Shown in pieces: positions 16,500 to 23,887 of a DNA stretch of 64,000 nt. The DNA comes from an uncultured Nitrospira sp. GTDB lineage: Bacteria > Nitrospirota > Nitrospiria > Nitrospirales > Nitrospiraceae. Both the position numbers and the translations under genes were made by a program. The notes beneath the pieces are model-generated. The model had not been told where the DNA came from and searched no databases. It saw only the letters and a program-made list of their open reading frames with translations. The DNA is taken from NCBI GenBank assembly GCA_902500995.1, contig CABVSR010000010.1:97413-161412 (forward strand), in the 5' to 3' direction. The first letter of the stretch is position 1, and each line of letters begins with the position of its first letter.

Positions 16500-17774
16500 A
16501 TGAAAGCCGGACTGTATCTTGGACAGGCAGACATTCCAAGCTTTGCGGTGACGCCGATCCGCGAATGCTTGCTGCAGCGGGCCTGCGCCTGTGGCGGGCC
16601 GGCCGGCTTCAGTGGAGAGTGTAAGGAATGCAAGAGCAAGAAGTTTCTTGGTAGAGCGGTGCAGGCGAAGCTGCGAGTCAATGAACCAGGTGACGAGTAT
16701 GAGCAAGAAGCCGATCGAGTGGCTGCACAGGTGATGCAGATGCCGATCGATCGGCCCATGACCAGTCAACCGTCGCCGGATCAATTGGTTCAACGGCACG
16801 TTTCCGGAATGGGTCGGCTGCTGAGCCGCGCCGCCGGAGAAGGGTCGATGCCGGTCGGAGAGCAATCCGCCTCCGATGAGGCTGCGCCGAAGGACGGGGC
16901 AACCGACGAGGGCGGCAGCCGTTGCCCGAGTTGGCGCAACGATCCGGAAAGCATCAGCAAACGGGCTGCCGAAAATTATGTGCAACACGACATCACGCCG
17001 ACTTCCCAGGCGAAGGTCGAAAAGATTCAGTGTGAGCCGCCGCGCTCCAACGGCAATTACGGCTGCTACGTCCATTTCAGTGATGGGCTGGTGGTGCGGG
17101 TCATCGTGCGCGCGACCGATGTCGTCGTCGGCATGGGGCCCGGCCAGATCGCCACAGAATCGCCGCCGCCGGCGACGCCTTTGTGCTTCTACGACTATGA
17201 GTGCCCCGACGGGCAGCTCGTGCTGACCAAGCGCGAATGTAAGAGCGGAAAATCGTCGAAGCCGCACCCGCCCGGCGCACCGACGGATGTCATGCAGCGG
17301 AAGGCTGCTCCAGAGGCCTCGCCATCGGCCGGCTCTCTGGCCCCGGTTGAGAATGTGCTGGCTTCGCCGGGCCGTGCGTTGGATGCAGCAACGCGCGAAT
17401 TTTTCGCCGCCCGCTTCGGTCACGACTTTGCCGAGGTTCGGGTGCACGACGATGCCACGGCGGCAGCGTCGGCTCGTGCGGTGCACGCGCTGGCCTACAC
17501 GGTCGGCACCGACGTGGTCTTCGGCGCCGGGCACTATGCACCGAGTACCAGCGCCGGGCGCCATCTGCTGGCCCATGAATTGACACATGTCATCCAACAA
17601 TCCGGACTGAGGCCACATCGCTCCACGCTGAACAACGTGGCTAGTTCATCGAGTCCCGGCGCGCGCCGGCCAACGGCCGTACGGCCTTCCATTGCCGGGT
17701 CGGCTTCCCGCCTCCAGCCGGAAGCACCGGATGCGGAGGCGGGAACATCCGACCCACAAGGGCGAGCGGAATGA
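16500..17774 (+). CDS. DUF4157 protein 2 with internal insertion domain
   Basis: A 424-residue protein. Residues 29-44 repeat the cysteine box (C29-x-C31 ... C41-x-x-C44) and EYEQEADRVAAQVMQMP follows, closely matching DUF4157 protein 1. The metalloprotease core (RFGHDFAEVRVH, LAYTVGTDVVFG, H359-E-L-T-H363) comes only at ~315-370. Between them, residues ~135-260 hold a different, cysteine-containing domain (CPSWRNDPESISKRAAENYV, GCYVHFSDGLVVRVIV). The ~55 residues after the core are low-complexity. The likely payload is therefore internal, unlike in the other copies. It starts 36 bases after protein 1. The role of the inserted domain is unknown; injected effector or maturation peptidase are both possible. 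Confidence 0.82.
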   Translation: MKAGLYLGQADIPSFAVTPIRECLLQRACACGGPAGFSGECKECKSKKFLGRAVQAKLRVNEPGDEYEQEADRVAAQVMQMPIDRPMTSQPSPDQLVQRHVSGMGRLLSRAAGEGSMPVGEQSASDEAAPKDGATDEGGSRCPSWRNDPESISKRAAENYVQHDITPTSQAKVEKIQCEPPRSNGNYGCYVHFSDGLVVRVIVRATDVVVGMGPGQIATESPPPATPLCFYDYECPDGQLVLTKRECKSGKSSKPHPPGAPTDVMQRKAAPEASPSAGSLAPVENVLASPGRALDAATREFFAARFGHDFAEVRVHDDATAAASARAVHALAYTVGTDVVFGAGHYAPSTSAGRHLLAHELTHVIQQSGLRPHRSTLNNVASSSSPGARRPTAVRPSIAGSASRLQPEAPDAEAGTSDPQGRAE

Positions 17775-17787
17775 ACACGAGGGTTCC

Positions 17788-18438
17788 ATGAGCGCGTTTT
17801 CCGGTTCTCCCAAACTCCTCAAGGGCGGCATCGTGCTGATCGATCCCGCGACGGCGCAGGTGCAGCGGATCATCGCGCTCCAGTACAACCCGGAGTCGCT
17901 GAGCCGCACGTTGCAAGTGCAGGGGGCCGGCGAAGGGGGAGATCGGTCGGAGGCGTTGCGTCTCAAGGGCCCGGCGGTGGAAACCATCAAACTGGATGCC
18001 GAAATCGACGCGACCGACGACATGGAAGCCGGCGATCGCACCGTCGGGGAGGCCGGAATTTCCCCGCAGCTCGCGGCCCTTGAAACCCTGTTGTATCCCA
18101 GCACGGGACAATTGACGACCAATCAGACCTTGTCCAGCTTGGGGACGCTCGAAATTCTTCCGATGGAGACGGCCTTGCCGTTATTCGTTTTCGGCCAGAA
18201 CCGTGTGATTCCCGTGCGGCTGACCGATTTCAGCGTGACCGAGGAAGCGTTCGATCCGTCTCTCAATCCCATTCGCGCGAAGGTCAGCCTAGGGATGCGG
18301 GTGTTGTCCATCGACGACGTGGGCTTTACGCACAAGGCGGGCAGTTTGTTCATGAGTTATCTGCAACAGAAGGAAGGGCTCCGCGCGAAGGCGCAAGGGG
18401 GCACGCTGGGAATGCTAGGCCTCACAGGCATCCCGTGA
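17788..18438 (+). CDS. CIS_tube / Afp7 N-terminal-like tube-baseplate adaptor
   Basis: A 216-residue protein. KGGIVLIDPATAQVQRIIALQYNPESLSRTLQVQ is the signature of the contractile-injection-system tube/adaptor family (N-terminal part of Afp7/Pvc7), which connects the inner tube to the spike hub. The remaining ~150 residues include PLFVFGQNRVIPVRLTDFSVTEEAFDPSLNPIRAKV, again typical of the family. The open frame runs upstream, but the ATG at 17788, 14 bases after the previous stop, is the natural start. Afp7 carries a LysM domain at its C-terminus; here that domain is encoded by the next gene. Confidence 0.85.
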   Translation: MSAFSGSPKLLKGGIVLIDPATAQVQRIIALQYNPESLSRTLQVQGAGEGGDRSEALRLKGPAVETIKLDAEIDATDDMEAGDRTVGEAGISPQLAALETLLYPSTGQLTTNQTLSSLGTLEILPMETALPLFVFGQNRVIPVRLTDFSVTEEAFDPSLNPIRAKVSLGMRVLSIDDVGFTHKAGSLFMSYLQQKEGLRAKAQGGTLGMLGLTGIP

Positions 18439-18450
18439 AATGTCTGGAAA

Positions 18451-18538
18451 CATCGTCGTTTGTGAAGCGTGAAGCGTCGTTCGCAAAAGCTGGAAAGTGT
18501 CCTTCACGAAATACGAACGACGAGATACGAACGACGCC
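18451..18538. repeat. degenerate ACGA-type repeat tract
   Basis: The spacer between the adaptor and LysM genes contains short imperfect repeats: GAAGCGTGAAGCGTCGTTCG on one side and CACGAAATACGAACGACGAG then ATACGAACGACG on the other, which are partly reverse complements and could pair. A related, longer tract occurs at 32314-32395 behind a hairpin element. Origin unknown; slippage-derived or repeat-family debris. Confidence 0.6.
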
Positions 18539-18565
18539 TAGGAGCTGACACCTACTTGGAGCGAC

Positions 18566-18928
18566 ATGATGGCTGATCCATTACAAACGTTGTTGGACGG
18601 TGCGCTGAAACCCAATCCTTTTCCGCCGACGAGCCGGTACTACGGGGTGAAGACCGCTTCTCTCGTGACCGCCGATGGCACGATGCTCGTACATTTGCGG
18701 CGGCGTTTCGTGCCGGCGAGCGACCGTTTTACCGTCGTGCAGGAACATCGGGTGACAGCCGGCGAGCGGTTAGATCATCTGGCTGCGACCTATCTTGGCG
18801 ATCCGGAACAATATTGGCGGCTCTGCGATGCGAACGATGCGGTGCGGCCGGATGAGCTGGTTGAACGTCTGGACGCGGTCGTCCGCATCGCGTTGCCGGA
18901 AGGCGTCGGGGGAGGGCCCGGTGCTTAA
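18566..18928 (+). CDS. LysM-domain baseplate protein
   Basis: A 120-residue protein with two adjacent ATG codons at the start (18566 or 18569). Residues ~55-95 (VVQEHRVTAGERLDHLAATYLGDPEQYWRLCDANDAVRPDELV) are a LysM module of the phage-tail type, VxxGdxLdxiAxxylGdpxxyWxladaN. In Afp/PVC the LysM belongs to the adaptor next to the spike, and in this type of cluster it is a separate gene. The stop overlaps the GTG start of the hub gene by eight bases. Confidence 0.85.
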   Translation: MMADPLQTLLDGALKPNPFPPTSRYYGVKTASLVTADGTMLVHLRRRFVPASDRFTVVQEHRVTAGERLDHLAATYLGDPEQYWRLCDANDAVRPDELVERLDAVVRIALPEGVGGGPGA

Positions 18929-20045
18929 AGGCGTGCATCTGACATTGCTGGCGGGCCCGGTGGTTCCATTTCCCGTGCCTCAGCCGGTGCTGGATGCGCT
19001 GACCGAAGTGCAGGTGACGAGTGCCACCGGCACGGCGGGCGGATTTCAACTGCAGTTTACGATTCAGAACAAGTCGCCCTTGCAGCAGGCCTTTTTGGTG
19101 GCGGCGACGCAGACTCCGCTGATGCGCGTCATCCTGGTGGCGACCATCAATTTCATTCCGCACGTCTTGATGGACGGGGTGATGACCAACCAGGAAATCA
19201 GCTCCGGCGACAAACCGGGAGAGTCGACGCTGACCATCACCGGCGAAGACCTCACGAAGATCATGGATCTGCAATCGTTCGACGGCCTCCCGTTTCCCGC
19301 CATGCCGGCCAATCTACGTGTCATGGCCATTCTGGCGAAGTATGCGGTCTTCGGCGTCATCCCGCTGGCGATTCCGCCGATCGGCTTCGATGTGCCGATT
19401 CCCACGATGCGGATTCCGTCGCAGCAGGGCACCGACCTCAATTACATCCTCCAATTGGCCGAGGCCGCCGGCTATGTCTTTTATATCGATCCGGGACCGG
19501 TTCCCGGGACCAATACCGCCTATTGGGGGCCGCAGCTCAAGGTGGGGATTCCGCAGCCGGCGCTGAACGTGGACATGGACTTCGATCGCAATGTGGAGTC
19601 GCTCAATTTTCAATTCAACTCGACGAAGAAGGACCTCCCCATCGTGATGATTCACAACGCGTTGACCAAGGTTCCCATTCCGATTCCCATTCCCGACATC
19701 AATCCCTTGCAGCCGCCGTTGGGCCTGGTCGGCCCTCCGGTGACGAAACTCTCCATGTTGAAGGCAACGGGAAAACTTTCGGCCCCGGAGGCACTCAATG
19801 AGGGACTGAAGGCATCCAGCGAATCGATGGACGCGGTTACGGGAAGCGGGGCACTCGATGTCGCGCGGTATGGTCGGCTCCTGAAGGCGCGCGGACTCGT
19901 TGGCGTGCGCGGCGCGGGATTGGCGTTTGACGGCTTGTACTATGTGGACAGCGTGACCACGACCATCAAACGCGGCAGCTGCAAGCAGAGCTTCCGCCTC
20001 ACGCGAAACGGGTTGGTCTCCCTCACGCCATTGGTGCCGGTATGA
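18921..20045 (+). CDS. gp27/VgrG N-terminal-like spike hub protein
   Basis: A 374-residue protein. The GTG at 18921 lies within the end of the LysM gene with GGGGGAGGG eight bases upstream; the longer frame from 18795 only overlaps LysM. The beta-barrel hub pattern is visible: TGTAGGFQLQFTIQNKSP, VLMDGVMTNQEISSGDKPGESTLTITGEDLT, YILQLAEAAGYVFYIDPG, and the ending GLYYVDSVTTTIKRGSCKQSFRLTRNG. These are hallmarks of the hub half of VgrG/Pvc8-type spikes. In Afp8 and Pvc8, hub and OB-fold spike are one chain; here the spike is the next gene, as in T4 gp27/gp5. Confidence 0.85.
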   Translation: MLKGVHLTLLAGPVVPFPVPQPVLDALTEVQVTSATGTAGGFQLQFTIQNKSPLQQAFLVAATQTPLMRVILVATINFIPHVLMDGVMTNQEISSGDKPGESTLTITGEDLTKIMDLQSFDGLPFPAMPANLRVMAILAKYAVFGVIPLAIPPIGFDVPIPTMRIPSQQGTDLNYILQLAEAAGYVFYIDPGPVPGTNTAYWGPQLKVGIPQPALNVDMDFDRNVESLNFQFNSTKKDLPIVMIHNALTKVPIPIPIPDINPLQPPLGLVGPPVTKLSMLKATGKLSAPEALNEGLKASSESMDAVTGSGALDVARYGRLLKARGLVGVRGAGLAFDGLYYVDSVTTTIKRGSCKQSFRLTRNGLVSLTPLVPV

Positions 20046-20557
20046 GCGACGCGCAGAAATACTACGGCAAGTATCGCGGCACGGTCTTGAACAATATCGA
20101 TCCCATGCAGATGGGACGACTGCAGGTACAGGTGCCGGATGTCGCGGGATTGATCCCCACATCCTGGGCGATGCCCTGTTTCCCGGCCAGCGGCAAACAA
20201 ATGGGTGTGTACATGCTGCCGCAAATCGGAGCCGGCGTGTGGGTGGAGTTCGAGCAGGGGAATATGGACTATCCGATCTGGAGCGGCTGCTGGTACGGGA
20301 GTGTGGCCGAGGTTCCGGTCCTCGGGTTGGCGGGGATTCCGGTCAGCCCGAACATGGTGCTGCAGACGGCGGCTCAGAATGCGATCGTGATCAGCGACGT
20401 GCCGGGGCCGACAGGAGGGATCATGCTGAAAAGCGCCACAGGCGCCACGTTGATCGTGAACGACACGGGCATCTACATCCAGAACGGCAAGGGGGCGATG
20501 GTGACGTTGGTGGGGCCGGCGGTGACCATCAACAATGGCGCGCTCACCATCATTTAG
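20042..20557 (+). CDS. gp5-like OB-fold spike protein
   Basis: A 171-residue protein overlapping the hub gene by ATGA. Residues ~8-100 are a gp5/VgrG OB-fold (KYRGTVLNNIDPMQMGRLQVQVPDV, WAMPCFPASGKQMGVYMLPQIGAGVWVEFEQGN, PIWSGCWYG). The remaining ~70 residues (GIMLKSATGATLIVNDTGIYIQNGKGAMVTLVGPAVTINNGALTII) are repeating short strands ending abruptly, as in the trimeric beta-helical needle. It should form the spike between hub and PAAR tip. No lysozyme domain is present. Confidence 0.88.
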   Translation: MSDAQKYYGKYRGTVLNNIDPMQMGRLQVQVPDVAGLIPTSWAMPCFPASGKQMGVYMLPQIGAGVWVEFEQGNMDYPIWSGCWYGSVAEVPVLGLAGIPVSPNMVLQTAAQNAIVISDVPGPTGGIMLKSATGATLIVNDTGIYIQNGKGAMVTLVGPAVTINNGALTII

Positions 20558-20558
20558 C

Positions 20559-20679
20559 AGGATGCTGAAAATGACCACCAGCGGCGTTCTCGTTGCGTTC
20601 GAACCCTCAACGTACCGCAAGGGTACGCCTTGGGCCCTCACTGACTGCGGCCTTGCTGGATGGTCATTTTGAGCATCCT
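20559..20679. repeat. long hairpin repeat element, copy 2
   Basis: Outer arms AGGATGCTGAAAATGACCA (20559-20577) and TGGTCATTTTGAGCATCCT (20661-20679) are inverted with one mismatch in 19. The centre GTACC-GCAAG-GGTAC is a second stem. The element begins two bases after the spike stop and ends 36 bases before the PAAR start, so it fills the only large gap between these two genes. An open frame across it is not a gene. Confidence 0.9.
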
Positions 20680-20715
20680 TTATTGCCTTGTGACCAGTGC
20701 ATGGAGGGGAAGCTG

Positions 20716-21039
20716 ATGCCGGGATTTTTGCTGCATCTTGGGGCCACCGTGATGTGCGCGCATGCCGGGCAGGCGACGCCGGTGGCGCCGAACCCGCGCG
20801 TGCTGGTCAGCGGGCAGCCGACTGTGCCGATGAACAGCCTGTACGTCGTGGCCGGCTGCACCTTGCCGCCGCCTCCGGCCGCGAATGGCCCCTGTGTGAC
20901 CGCGCAATACATCACGGCTGCGACCAGGATCACGAGCAACGGCCTGCCGCTGTTGTTGATCGATAGTCAGGCGATCTGTACACCGTCAGGGACGCCGTTG
21001 CTTCCGGCGGTGACGCAAACGAGAGTGACGGGGATGTAA
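20716..21039 (+). CDS. PAAR-like spike tip protein
   Basis: A 107-residue protein starting MPGFLLHLGATVMCAHAGQA, with GGAGGGG eight bases upstream; an ATG at 20701 lies too close to that site. The repeated hairpins with P/G and scattered Cys (C14, C47 region, C60 region) and the ending LLLIDSQAICTPSGTPL are those of eCIS PAAR-like proteins that sharpen the needle tip and may carry cargo domains. No extra effector domain is attached. It is followed two bases later by the gp25 gene. Confidence 0.85.
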   Translation: MPGFLLHLGATVMCAHAGQATPVAPNPRVLVSGQPTVPMNSLYVVAGCTLPPPPAANGPCVTAQYITAATRITSNGLPLLLIDSQAICTPSGTPLLPAVTQTRVTGM

Positions 21040-21041
21040 CG

Positions 21042-21407
21042 ATGGCGCACCTCGATTTTCCCTACCGCTTTGATGCGCGCGGCCGCACCGCAGGCACGGA
21101 CGAGGCCGACCACATTCGCGACCTGATCGAACAGGTGCTGTTCACCCATCCGGGCGAACGGGTCATGCGGCCGGATTTCGGCAGCGGCCTCTTGCAGCTG
21201 GTGTTCGCGCCCAACAGCGAGGTCCTGGCCGCGACGACGCAGGTGCTGGTGCAGAGCTCGCTGCAGCGCTGGCTCAGCGAATGGATCGTGGTGGAGTCGG
21301 TGCAGGTGGAAGCCGTGGAGTCCACGTTGAGGGTCACCGTGCAGTATGTGATCAGACGGACGGGCACCCGCGTCGCCGGGACCTTCGTGCAAGGAGGCGG
21401 AGCGTGA
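21042..21407 (+). CDS. gp25-like baseplate protein
   Basis: A 121-residue GPW/gp25 family protein: FPYRFDARGRTAGTDEADHIRDLIEQVLFTHPGERVMRPDFGSGLLQLVF contains the conserved E-x-R...P-x-F-G-S/C-x-L core, where the EPR-type loop (GERVMRPDFG) contacts the sheath and baseplate. Gp25 nucleates sheath assembly in T4, T6SS and eCIS. Its stop overlaps the GTG of the next gene. Confidence 0.93.
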   Translation: MAHLDFPYRFDARGRTAGTDEADHIRDLIEQVLFTHPGERVMRPDFGSGLLQLVFAPNSEVLAATTQVLVQSSLQRWLSEWIVVESVQVEAVESTLRVTVQYVIRRTGTRVAGTFVQGGGA

Positions 21408-23887
21408 AGTATTTCTGCTGCGACGAATTGCGCCGGCACGTGGTCCGCAATCATCCGACGTTGAACGGGATCGACTTTCTGGAAGTCATCGATCGCGCCG
21501 CGCCAACCGAGGCCGAGCGGCAGCGCAAGCTCGAGCTCCATTTTGTGAAACCGTTGGGAACGTTGACGCTGGGGGCCGGCAACATCAGGATCGAAGGCGG
21601 GGAGCGCATCACCACGTTCCACCTGCTGTCGGTGGTTGCCGGTAGCGGCCCCTCCGCCCATGTGCTCACCGCCGAAGTGGATCAGCCGGGAGACTTCTCC
21701 ACCTACCGCCTCCGCCTGGTGACCGATGCCTTGAACGATGCCGTGCCTCCGGGCCTCGACCCGCAACTGGCTGCCATCGATTTTTCGTTCAAGGTCGAAT
21801 GCCCGAGCCCGTTCGATTGTGCGCCGCACCAGGAATGTCCGGAGCTACCGGCACCGGCGCCGGTGATCGATTACCTGGCCAAAGACTATGCGAGTTTCCG
21901 GCGAGTCATGCTCGATCGAATGTCGGCACTGATGCCGCAGTGGCACGAACGCAGTCCCGCCGATCTCGGGGTGATGCTGGTCGAAGCCTTGGCCTACACC
22001 GCCGATCAACTGAGTTATCAGCAGGATGCCGTGGCGACGGAAGCCTATCTGGGCACGGCGCGGCGCCGCATCTCCGTTCGGCGCCACGCCCGCCTGATGG
22101 CCTACTTCATGAGCGAAGGGTGTAACGCGCGAACGTGGGTGCACATTCAGGTGTCTGCCGACGTGGTGCGGGTCGATCCCGCCGATCCGGCGATTCCCGC
22201 CGGCACCAAGTTCATAACCCTGATCCGGGGGCAGCAGACCGGGATCGCCGACGATCCGCGCGTCTACGAACAGGCCGATATGGCCTTCGAATCGATGGAG
22301 TCCCTGCAATCCCTCTACGCGGCCCACAACGAGCTGCGCTTCTACAGCTGGAGCGATGAACGCTGCTGCCTGCCGAAGGGCGCGACCTCGGCGACGCTCG
22401 CCGGGCATCACCCGCAGTTGCAGCCGGGAATGATCTTGTTGTTCGAAGAAGTCATCGGGCCGGAAACCGGCTCGCCCTCGGATGCCGATCCCACCAAGCG
22501 CCACGTCGTCCGGCTGGATCGAATCGCCGCGACGGCCGAGGGGGGCGGGCCGCTCACCGATCCGGTGACGAATCAGCAGATTACCGAAATCATCTGGCAT
22601 CAGGAAGACGCCTTGCCGTTTCCCTTCTGCCTCTCCGCGGCCACGAAGGCCGGATATCGTGATGCGGTCACCGTGGCGCGCGGGAATCTCGTCCTGGCCG
22701 ATCATGGTCTCACACGGGCGGAGGAATCCCTGGGATCAGTGCCGGAGCCGTTTCTATTCATGCCGCGATCGAAGGGGGCGGATCGATGCGCGGTGCTCGA
22801 GCGAGAGCCGGTTCCGCCGCGTTTCCGCCCGAGTCTCTCCAAAGCGCCGCTGACGCATGCCGGGCCTGCCTACGACCATGCACGATCGGCCCGGGCCGCG
22901 TTGCAGTGGGACTTGCGGGACGTGCAACCGGCCATCCGTCTGACGGCAACCACAGGCGCGGAAACGACAAATTGGACGGCGCGGCGCGATCTGCTGAACA
23001 GCGGCGCGGAGGCGGATGAGTATGTCGTGGAGATGGACAACGACGGCGGTGGCACGATCCGTTTCGGAGACGACGTGCATGGCCGGCGTCCTGAGCCGGG
23101 CACGGTCTTTACCGCCCGGTATCGCGTCGGCAATGGCCACGCGGGGAACATCGGAGCCGATTCCCTGGTTCACATCGCCCTGGACCTTCCTGAAATTATG
23201 CTGGTGCGCAATCCTCTGCCGGCCGTCGGCGGGCAGGAACCTGAATCGCTGCAGGATGTGCGGCAGCGCGCGCCCGTGGCCTATCGCATTCAGGAACGCG
23301 CTGTGACAGAAGCCGACTATGCCGAGGTAACCGAACGTCGAGACGACGTGCAACGGGCCGCCGCGACGTTTCGGTGGACGGGCAGTTGGCATACGGTGTT
23401 CGTGACGGTCGATCGCGAGGGCGGCGCCGGGGTCTCAGACGAGTTCGAGACAGACATCCGCGCGCATGTCGAACGGTATCGCATGGCCGGCCACGATCTG
23501 GAAATCGACAACCCGCAGTTCGTGTCGCTGGAAATCGACCTGCATGTCTGCGTGCGGACCGACCATTTCCGGAGTGATGTGGAGCGGGAGCTCTTCGAGG
23601 CGCTGAGCAACCGCGACCTCCCGGACGGGCGCCAAGGCCTCTTCCATCCGGACCGCTGGACCTTCGGGCAGCCGGTCTACCTGAGTTCGATTTACGGGGC
23701 CGCGCACCAGGTCACAGGCGTCGAGTCGGTGGAGGTACGGACCTTCCAGCGGCAGGGGGTGCCGGAGAGTGCAGGGCTGGATAACGGACGACTGGACATG
23801 ACTGCGTTAGAGATTCCGCGCTTGGACAATGATCGCAATTTTCCCGAGCATGGCCGGTTGACCATCACGTTGGGAGGAGGGAAATGA
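21404..23887 (+). CDS. baseplate assembly protein (Afp11/Pvc11-like, gpJ family)
   Basis: An 827-residue protein. The GTG at 21404 overlaps the gp25 stop (GTGA); the longer frame upstream only overlaps gp25. Features include DYLAKDYASFRRVMLDRMSALMPQWHERSPADLGVMLVEALAYTADQLSYQQD and, in the last third, the baseplate-J core (TIRFGDDVHGRRPEPGTVFTARYRVGNG, AVTEADYAEVTERRDDVQRAAA). Such proteins make the wedges of the eCIS baseplate. The N-terminal ~150 residues carry an extra domain with a cysteine cluster (CPSPFDCAPHQECPE). It overlaps the next gene by ATGA. Confidence 0.88.
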   Translation: MKYFCCDELRRHVVRNHPTLNGIDFLEVIDRAAPTEAERQRKLELHFVKPLGTLTLGAGNIRIEGGERITTFHLLSVVAGSGPSAHVLTAEVDQPGDFSTYRLRLVTDALNDAVPPGLDPQLAAIDFSFKVECPSPFDCAPHQECPELPAPAPVIDYLAKDYASFRRVMLDRMSALMPQWHERSPADLGVMLVEALAYTADQLSYQQDAVATEAYLGTARRRISVRRHARLMAYFMSEGCNARTWVHIQVSADVVRVDPADPAIPAGTKFITLIRGQQTGIADDPRVYEQADMAFESMESLQSLYAAHNELRFYSWSDERCCLPKGATSATLAGHHPQLQPGMILLFEEVIGPETGSPSDADPTKRHVVRLDRIAATAEGGGPLTDPVTNQQITEIIWHQEDALPFPFCLSAATKAGYRDAVTVARGNLVLADHGLTRAEESLGSVPEPFLFMPRSKGADRCAVLEREPVPPRFRPSLSKAPLTHAGPAYDHARSARAALQWDLRDVQPAIRLTATTGAETTNWTARRDLLNSGAEADEYVVEMDNDGGGTIRFGDDVHGRRPEPGTVFTARYRVGNGHAGNIGADSLVHIALDLPEIMLVRNPLPAVGGQEPESLQDVRQRAPVAYRIQERAVTEADYAEVTERRDDVQRAAATFRWTGSWHTVFVTVDREGGAGVSDEFETDIRAHVERYRMAGHDLEIDNPQFVSLEIDLHVCVRTDHFRSDVERELFEALSNRDLPDGRQGLFHPDRWTFGQPVYLSSIYGAAHQVTGVESVEVRTFQRQGVPESAGLDNGRLDMTALEIPRLDNDRNFPEHGRLTITLGGGK

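Noticed and set aside
20593..20715. N-terminal extension of the PAAR gene, and a minus-strand frame of 233 codons over the same place
   Set aside because: Both run through a hairpin repeat element; similar spurious frames (VPLRYVEG...) arise in every copy of the element.
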